Assembly (NCBI RefSeq): GCF_003324485.1 | Contig: NZ_QODK01000003.1 | Span: forward strand, 124,001-188,000 | Direction: 5' to 3' | DNA from: Cohaesibacter intestini | GTDB taxonomy: Bacteria; Pseudomonadota; Alphaproteobacteria; Rhizobiales; Cohaesibacteraceae | DNA length: 64,000 bases | Shown here: piece by piece, positions 60,048 to 64,000 of the stretch | Numbering within the stretch: the first letter of the stretch is position 1 | How the letters are laid out: each line of letters starts with the position of its first letter | Made by a program: the position numbers and the translations under genes | The notes under the pieces: model-generated | The model's database searches: none | What the model saw: only the letters and a program-made list of their open reading frames with translations | Told to the model about the DNA's origin: nothing

Positions 60048-61130
60048 TTAGAAGTCACGCTGCAGGCGGATTTTGCCTTCCCAGCTGTCGGTGGTTTTAG
60101 CGCCATCCTGGTCTTTGTAGAGAACAGCAGCTTTAACCGAGAAGTTTTTCACTGGGGTGTAGCCAACTTCAGCAGTGATCTGCCATTCTTCGTAATCGGT
60201 ACCAGCAGCGCCGTCATATTCGCCGTAGCCAGCAGCGATCAAGCCGTAAGCGTTGTCAGCGAATGCATATTTCAACATACCGGAGACGGACCATGCATCG
60301 TTAACGGTACCGGAGAGAGCGTCAACGCCGCCAACCCACTCGGTGTAACCCAGAGCACCATCAGCATAAACAGCGTTCAATGCAGCGGTCAGAGCGTCGA
60401 ATTTGCCGGTGATACCAGCAGCAATTGCCCAGCCGAGATCGGAGTCAATAGCAGCGTTGGTGTAGTTGATCTGACGAACAACACCACCCAAGGAAGCGGA
60501 ACCCCAAGCCTGATCAACTTTGATGCGTGCAGCAAATGCAGGCATGGACTGACCAGCTTCGATACCACCAACAACAGCGGAAGCACCTTCTACGATTTCG
60601 TTTTCAATTGCGAAGTGTGCAGATACACCGTTGCCCAGATCAGCATTGTAGCCGATTGCGCCAACAGTCTGGTCACCAAGGTCGAAATCGCCGAGATACA
60701 TGCCGCCAACGTGGTCAACTACAGAAGCAGAAGTGATGTAACCAGCATACATGCCACCGAGGGACAACCATGCTTTGTCGATAGCTACATAACGGCCAGC
60801 GCCCTGATCGGTTGCGCCTTCGAGTTCGATGTAGGAAACGAGGGTGCCGAGTTCGGTTTCTTCTTTAGCGGTAACGGTTACAACGCCACGAGCCCAAATG
60901 CTGAACTTGTCGTCAGCACGTGCAAAACGCTCGTTGAATTTAGCTTCTGCACGAACGTAACCGCCGATTTTCAGGCAGGTGTCGGTGCCTGGGATGAAGT
61001 GGTAACCAGCGCCGTATGCGTCACATACTTTAACGTAGTCTACTGGCTCAGCTACAGGCAGATCTGCAGCCATTGCAGGAGCTGCTACGAGAGCAGCTGC
61101 GGAACCAAGGATAAGGCTCTTGATGTTCAT
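60048..61130 (-). CDS. Outer-membrane porin (Omp2/RopA type)
   Basis: This 360-residue alphaproteobacterial porin (PF02530 type) has a signal peptide (MNIKSLILGSAAALVAAPAM, then AA). The first strand contains DACYGAGYHF-like CDAYGAGYHFIPGTD and CLKIGGYVRAEAKF. The C-terminus ends in IRLQRDF, with the terminal Phe needed for barrel insertion. The ATG at 61130 follows GAAGGTCAG. The 61145 start would add MKVRN. It should be a major outer-membrane protein. A strong terminator and long leader fit high expression. Confidence 0.95.
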   Translation of the reverse strand: MNIKSLILGSAAALVAAPAMAADLPVAEPVDYVKVCDAYGAGYHFIPGTDTCLKIGGYVRAEAKFNERFARADDKFSIWARGVVTVTAKEETELGTLVSYIELEGATDQGAGRYVAIDKAWLSLGGMYAGYITSASVVDHVGGMYLGDFDLGDQTVGAIGYNADLGNGVSAHFAIENEIVEGASAVVGGIEAGQSMPAFAARIKVDQAWGSASLGGVVRQINYTNAAIDSDLGWAIAAGITGKFDALTAALNAVYADGALGYTEWVGGVDALSGTVNDAWSVSGMLKYAFADNAYGLIAAGYGEYDGAAGTDYEEWQITAEVGYTPVKNFSVKAAVLYKDQDGAKTTDSWEGKIRLQRDF

Positions 61131-61564
61131 GTTTCTGACCTTCATTTGTCATAAAAACTTTTTTAGGGCAGTGACCAGTCCAGTCAGACATTTGCGTTCA
61201 CTGCTTGCGACAAGGGAGACAATACTCGTTTCCCACGGAGTTGCAATCTTCTCCACCCTTTGCCCGGATCGCTTTGCATCGACTGTTGCACAAAAAACAC
61301 AAAAATGCCTCTAACCCCCGGATTTCTGCCAATTCGTTACCGAATGGTTAATGGAATTTACCTATATGATCGCCTTGAACAAAAGGCGACATTCTTGCAT
61401 CAAGGCCGATCCGAGGGCCTTCACAAGAACGAATCCGAGAAACTTATCTACTTGCCAGGTACGGAATCACCGACCGAAAACCGATATGGGTATGGTGCGA
61501 GTCGCAAAATGCGCGCGGAGTGAGGCATACGGCAGTGGCGTTTCCCCCAAGGACTGCCTGACAA
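61131..61564 (-). other. Intergenic region upstream of the porin
   Basis: These 430 bases contain the porin promoter and leader. I find no gene. The next minus-strand gene upstream is closed by the terminator at 61565-61599. Confidence 0.4.
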
Positions 61565-61599
61565 TAAAAAACCTGCCGTGGTGATACCAAGGCAGGTTT
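61565..61599 (-). terminator. Terminator after the lipoprotein gene
   Basis: On the minus strand AAACCTGCC pairs with GGCAGGTTT and is followed by TTTTATT. It lies 50 bases beyond the stop at 61647. Confidence 0.85.
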
Positions 61600-61646
61600 G
61601 TTGTCGATCTGTGGCAGAGGGCGGGGCGACGCAATAGAACTTAGTT

Positions 61647-62408
61647 TCAGAAAGGCCAAAGGCGTCTCAGTCCACCTTTTTTCTCTTCCTTTTGTTCTTC
61701 GGTCGCAAGCTTGTCCAGTTCCTGCTGCACTTCCGGGCCAACTTTCGTCACGCGTGTTGGCGGCTGGGTCAGATACTTCCGGCCTTTTGTATTCTCGCCA
61801 TTCCTCTCCTTGATCAAGGCGAGGCGCTCTTTCACCTGACGACTATAGGCCTTCGCCTGAGCGGGCGAGACATGCGTGCTATAGTCGGGTTCCTCGATCT
61901 GATTGGCAAATTCTGTTGACGCGGGGTCATTCTTGAAGATTTGGTCGCGCTGTTCCTTTGGAAGCTTGCGGATTTCGGCAAGCAAGGCTTTGCGTTCCTG
62001 CTCTGTCATGTTGGTCAGGCGGTTGTGATAGAGTTTCCGCAGCTTGTCCGGATCCTGTGGCCAGTCAGTCGCAACACTGTTGGAGGCGGGTTGGCTTGTC
62101 TGTGGTGTCGGCATCGGTGCGCCTTCAGGCGGTAGAACCAGTCCTCCGCGTGCGGAATAGTCGATCGGCTCTTTCTTTTCTTCATCGCCGAGAATGCCAA
62201 AACCGGTGGTGACCGTTTTTAGCAGTTCTGCTTCCTGGCTTTTGCCTGTGCCATAAGTGGTGCCGCCAATGCTGGAGCATGCGGTTAAGGCGATGCTGAC
62301 CGAGCCGATGATAGCCAGAGTCGCAAAACGAGACGCGACCGGAGCGGTCTGGTCGGCCGACGCTTCGGCAGCAGGAGCACTTGCGCTCTGTTTCTTCACA
62401 TTCAACAT
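61647..62408 (-). CDS. Lipoprotein, possibly DUF3035/BamF-like
   Basis: This 253-residue protein carries a lipobox (IALTAC) after a hydrophobic stretch (ATLAIIGSVSIALTA), so it should be lipidated and kept in the envelope. A short central segment (DYSARGGLVLPPEGAPMPTP) recalls DUF3035/BamF proteins, which also lie near lspA in other alphaproteobacteria. That assignment is tentative. The rest is charged and helical, with a Glu/Lys-rich C-terminus. It lies 263 bases after lspA on the same strand. Confidence 0.65.
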   Translation of the reverse strand: MLNVKKQSASAPAAEASADQTAPVASRFATLAIIGSVSIALTACSSIGGTTYGTGKSQEAELLKTVTTGFGILGDEEKKEPIDYSARGGLVLPPEGAPMPTPQTSQPASNSVATDWPQDPDKLRKLYHNRLTNMTEQERKALLAEIRKLPKEQRDQIFKNDPASTEFANQIEEPDYSTHVSPAQAKAYSRQVKERLALIKERNGENTKGRKYLTQPPTRVTKVGPEVQQELDKLATEEQKEEKKGGLRRLWPF

Positions 62409-62671
62409 GTCACACTCACTTTACACACGCGCTGGCGAAACCGTCCGGTCGGCAGCATTTCGTCTTGGCGCTTCAAAGGCAGCAATCCCGTCTTAACGGG
62501 ACATTGAGCCATGCAATGAACCAAGTGTCGCTAGACATACTGCGCATTGATGCTTGAGATCAAGACTGCAATCCGCCTGATTCATCGGCGGATGGGTAGT
62601 CAGGGCCGATTCTGCCTGCACTTGGCTTGCTCGTCGTCACCAATCACGACTTTGCGGCATCAATGCGGCGA

Positions 62672-63178
62672 TCACTTTCCCGCCGCTTTTTCCGCCTTGG
62701 CGCTGGGGCCAAAGAAGCTGTCATAGACCAGCAACAGCACACCGAGGACAATCCACACATCAGCCAGATTGAAGACATACCAGCTGAAGTCACCCCAGTA
62801 GAAGTGAAACAGATCAACCACCGCACCATGCATAATCCGGTCAAAGGCATTGCCAATGGCTCCGCCAAGGATCAGACCGGCTGCGGCAGCCGGCAGACCA
62901 AACTGCATCCGGCGGATCCAGGCAACCAGAAGGCCTGCAGCCAGAGCAGCGACCATGATCAGCACGATCTGTCCCAGCGGATCATCCTGTTGGAACAGGC
63001 CAAAGGACACCCCTTTATTCCAGGCGAGAATAAGATCGAAATAGGATGTCAGATGAATTGGGCCGTTATTGGCGACCTTGTTGTACAGATCAAATTCCAG
63101 CAACAGCCACAATTTCAAAGCCTGATCGGTGATCAGCCCAAAGGCGGCAACGGCAAAGCCGATAATTCGTGCAGACAT
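62672..63178 (-). CDS. lspA: Signal peptidase II (lipoprotein)
   Basis: This four-helix inner-membrane aspartyl protease cleaves prolipoproteins. Both catalytic Asp motifs are present: GNAFDRIMHGAVVDLF and FNLADVWI. NKGVSFGLF is the usual entry motif. The ATG at 63178 follows GGAG. It lies 66 bases after the ileS stop, the common ileS-lspA order. The nearby lipoprotein is a natural substrate type. Confidence 0.96.
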   Translation of the reverse strand: MSARIIGFAVAAFGLITDQALKLWLLLEFDLYNKVANNGPIHLTSYFDLILAWNKGVSFGLFQQDDPLGQIVLIMVAALAAGLLVAWIRRMQFGLPAAAAGLILGGAIGNAFDRIMHGAVVDLFHFYWGDFSWYVFNLADVWIVLGVLLLVYDSFFGPSAKAEKAAGK

Positions 63179-63244
63179 AGCGCACTCCAATTGATACCTG
63201 ATCGCAGCCGGGCCGCTAGGCCCGGCGCAGAATCGTCGGCCTGA

Positions 63245-64000
63245 TCAGGCCGCTTCGATCTCACGCATGGCTGCCGCATCGCGCAGGCAAAGATCTGGAT
63301 AGTCCGCATCGCTGCCGACTTCTGGCAGGATCTTCCAGCTGCGCTGACACTTTTTGCCTTCCGCAAGAGCTGGCACCACACCGACACCAGCCACCTCATC
63401 AATCGTGAAAGCACCCTCTGGTGCATTGCCCTCGATCAACTCGGCTTGAGATGTGATGGCGATTTCCGCAAGATCAATGCCATCCATTGCCGTCACAATG
63501 TCCTTGTCTGTGACATAGACCTTCGGAGCGGCCTCCAGCGAAGAACCGATGCGTTTTTCCTTGCGCTCGACTTCCAGCGCTCCGGTGACGACACGGCGCA
63601 GAGCTTTGATCTTGCTCCATTTCGCAGCCAGAGCTGCATCGTGCCAATCGGCAGACACATCCGGGAACTGGCGGAAATGCACCGAATCGGTGTCGGATGG
63701 GAAACGGCTGAGCCAGGTTTCTTCCATGGTGAATGGCAGGATTGGTGCCAGCCAACTGGTCAGATGCATGAACAGCTCGTGGATCACATAGAGCGAAGCC
63801 TTGCGGCGGGCCGAGCTTGGCGCATCACAATAAAGGGCATCTTTGCGCACGTCGAAATAGAAGGCCGACAGCTCGATGCCCATGAAATAGTTCAACTCAT
63901 GCATGATCCGCTTGAAATCGAAATTGTCATAGGCAGAGCGCACCATGGCATCAAGCTCGTGGAGCCGATGCAGCATCAGCCGCTCCAGTTCCGGCATGTC
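63245..64000 (-). CDS. ileS: Isoleucyl-tRNA synthetase, C-terminal part (cut by window edge)
   Basis: The frame is open to the end of the window, so only the C-terminal 250 residues are seen. They include the anticodon-binding domain (HELFMHLTSWLAPILPFTME, TWLSRFPSD) and the end. The terminal zinc-finger region reads KCQRSWKILPEVG and YPDLCLRDAAAM, with two of the four usual cysteines replaced by Ser and Asp. The rest of the enzyme lies outside the window on the right. lspA follows. Confidence 0.92.
   Translation of the reverse strand, partial: DMPELERLMLHRLHELDAMVRSAYDNFDFKRIMHELNYFMGIELSAFYFDVRKDALYCDAPSSARRKASLYVIHELFMHLTSWLAPILPFTMEETWLSRFPSDTDSVHFRQFPDVSADWHDAALAAKWSKIKALRRVVTGALEVERKEKRIGSSLEAAPKVYVTDKDIVTAMDGIDLAEIAITSQAELIEGNAPEGAFTIDEVAGVGVVPALAEGKKCQRSWKILPEVGSDADYPDLCLRDAAAMREIEAA

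Overview
The window looks like an ordinary chromosomal stretch from an alphaproteobacterium of the order Hyphomicrobiales (Rhizobiales), probably a free-living, possibly marine lineage. The basis is the gene set: a CcrM-type methyltransferase, a rhizobial porin (PF02530 type), DUF2093, DUF4170 and DUF6101 proteins, the imp-DUF4170-DUF374-waaA-lpxK lipid A locus, an hisZ-hisG pair, and groESL under a perfect CIRCE element. I cannot fix genus or species. No rRNA, tRNA, complete IS, prophage or CRISPR array was seen. Both edges cut genes: hisZ on the left and ileS on the right.

Layout. 1-3.7 kb: hisZ-hisG, a NagZ-like glycosidase and a small unknown. 3.7-5.7 kb: a gene-poor, partly AT-rich patch with a decayed YdjC/ChbG deacetylase pseudogene. 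6-8.6 kb: a compact cluster of a group III truncated haemoglobin, an orphan Cas6-like RAMP protein, a phage-CII-like regulator and an NsrR-like Rrf2 regulator. 8.8-16 kb: slyX, a soluble double-PAS chemoreceptor, groEL-groES, a NadR-like kinase and a SulP transporter. 16-22 kb: an OmpR/EnvZ-type pair divergent from two paralogous secreted EF-hand proteins, then an AraC regulator. 22-30 kb: acetyltransferase, an unusual sigma-54 activator, copper chaperone, thiolase plus AMP-ligase, patatin and a Spy-like protein. 30-38 kb: pmbA and the lipid A/Kdo block, then a MATE pump. 38-48 kb: DEAD-box helicase, Cache chemoreceptor, proline dehydrogenase, tldD, mutY and ccrM. 49-57 kb: dciA, ohrR-ohr, dsbA and smc. 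57-64 kb: GST, Nudix, porin, lipoprotein, lspA and the end of ileS.

The most interesting pieces are two. The first is the orphan Cas6-like gene with no CRISPR array, placed with NO/heme-type genes, whose mRNA leader carries a hairpin of the kind Cas6 enzymes recognise. The second is a 17-bp motif, GTTACAGAGCGNNACAA, present three times: as a divergent pair between the two-component system and EF-hand gene 1, and once before EF-hand gene 2. It defines a likely small calcium or envelope regulon. Other points are a sigma-54 activator with GSFTGA instead of GAFTGA and a degenerate receiver, a thiolase lacking its second catalytic cysteine, and three related OhrR-type operators around ohrR-ohr.

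All functions are read from translated sequence and motif memory only. No search was run.
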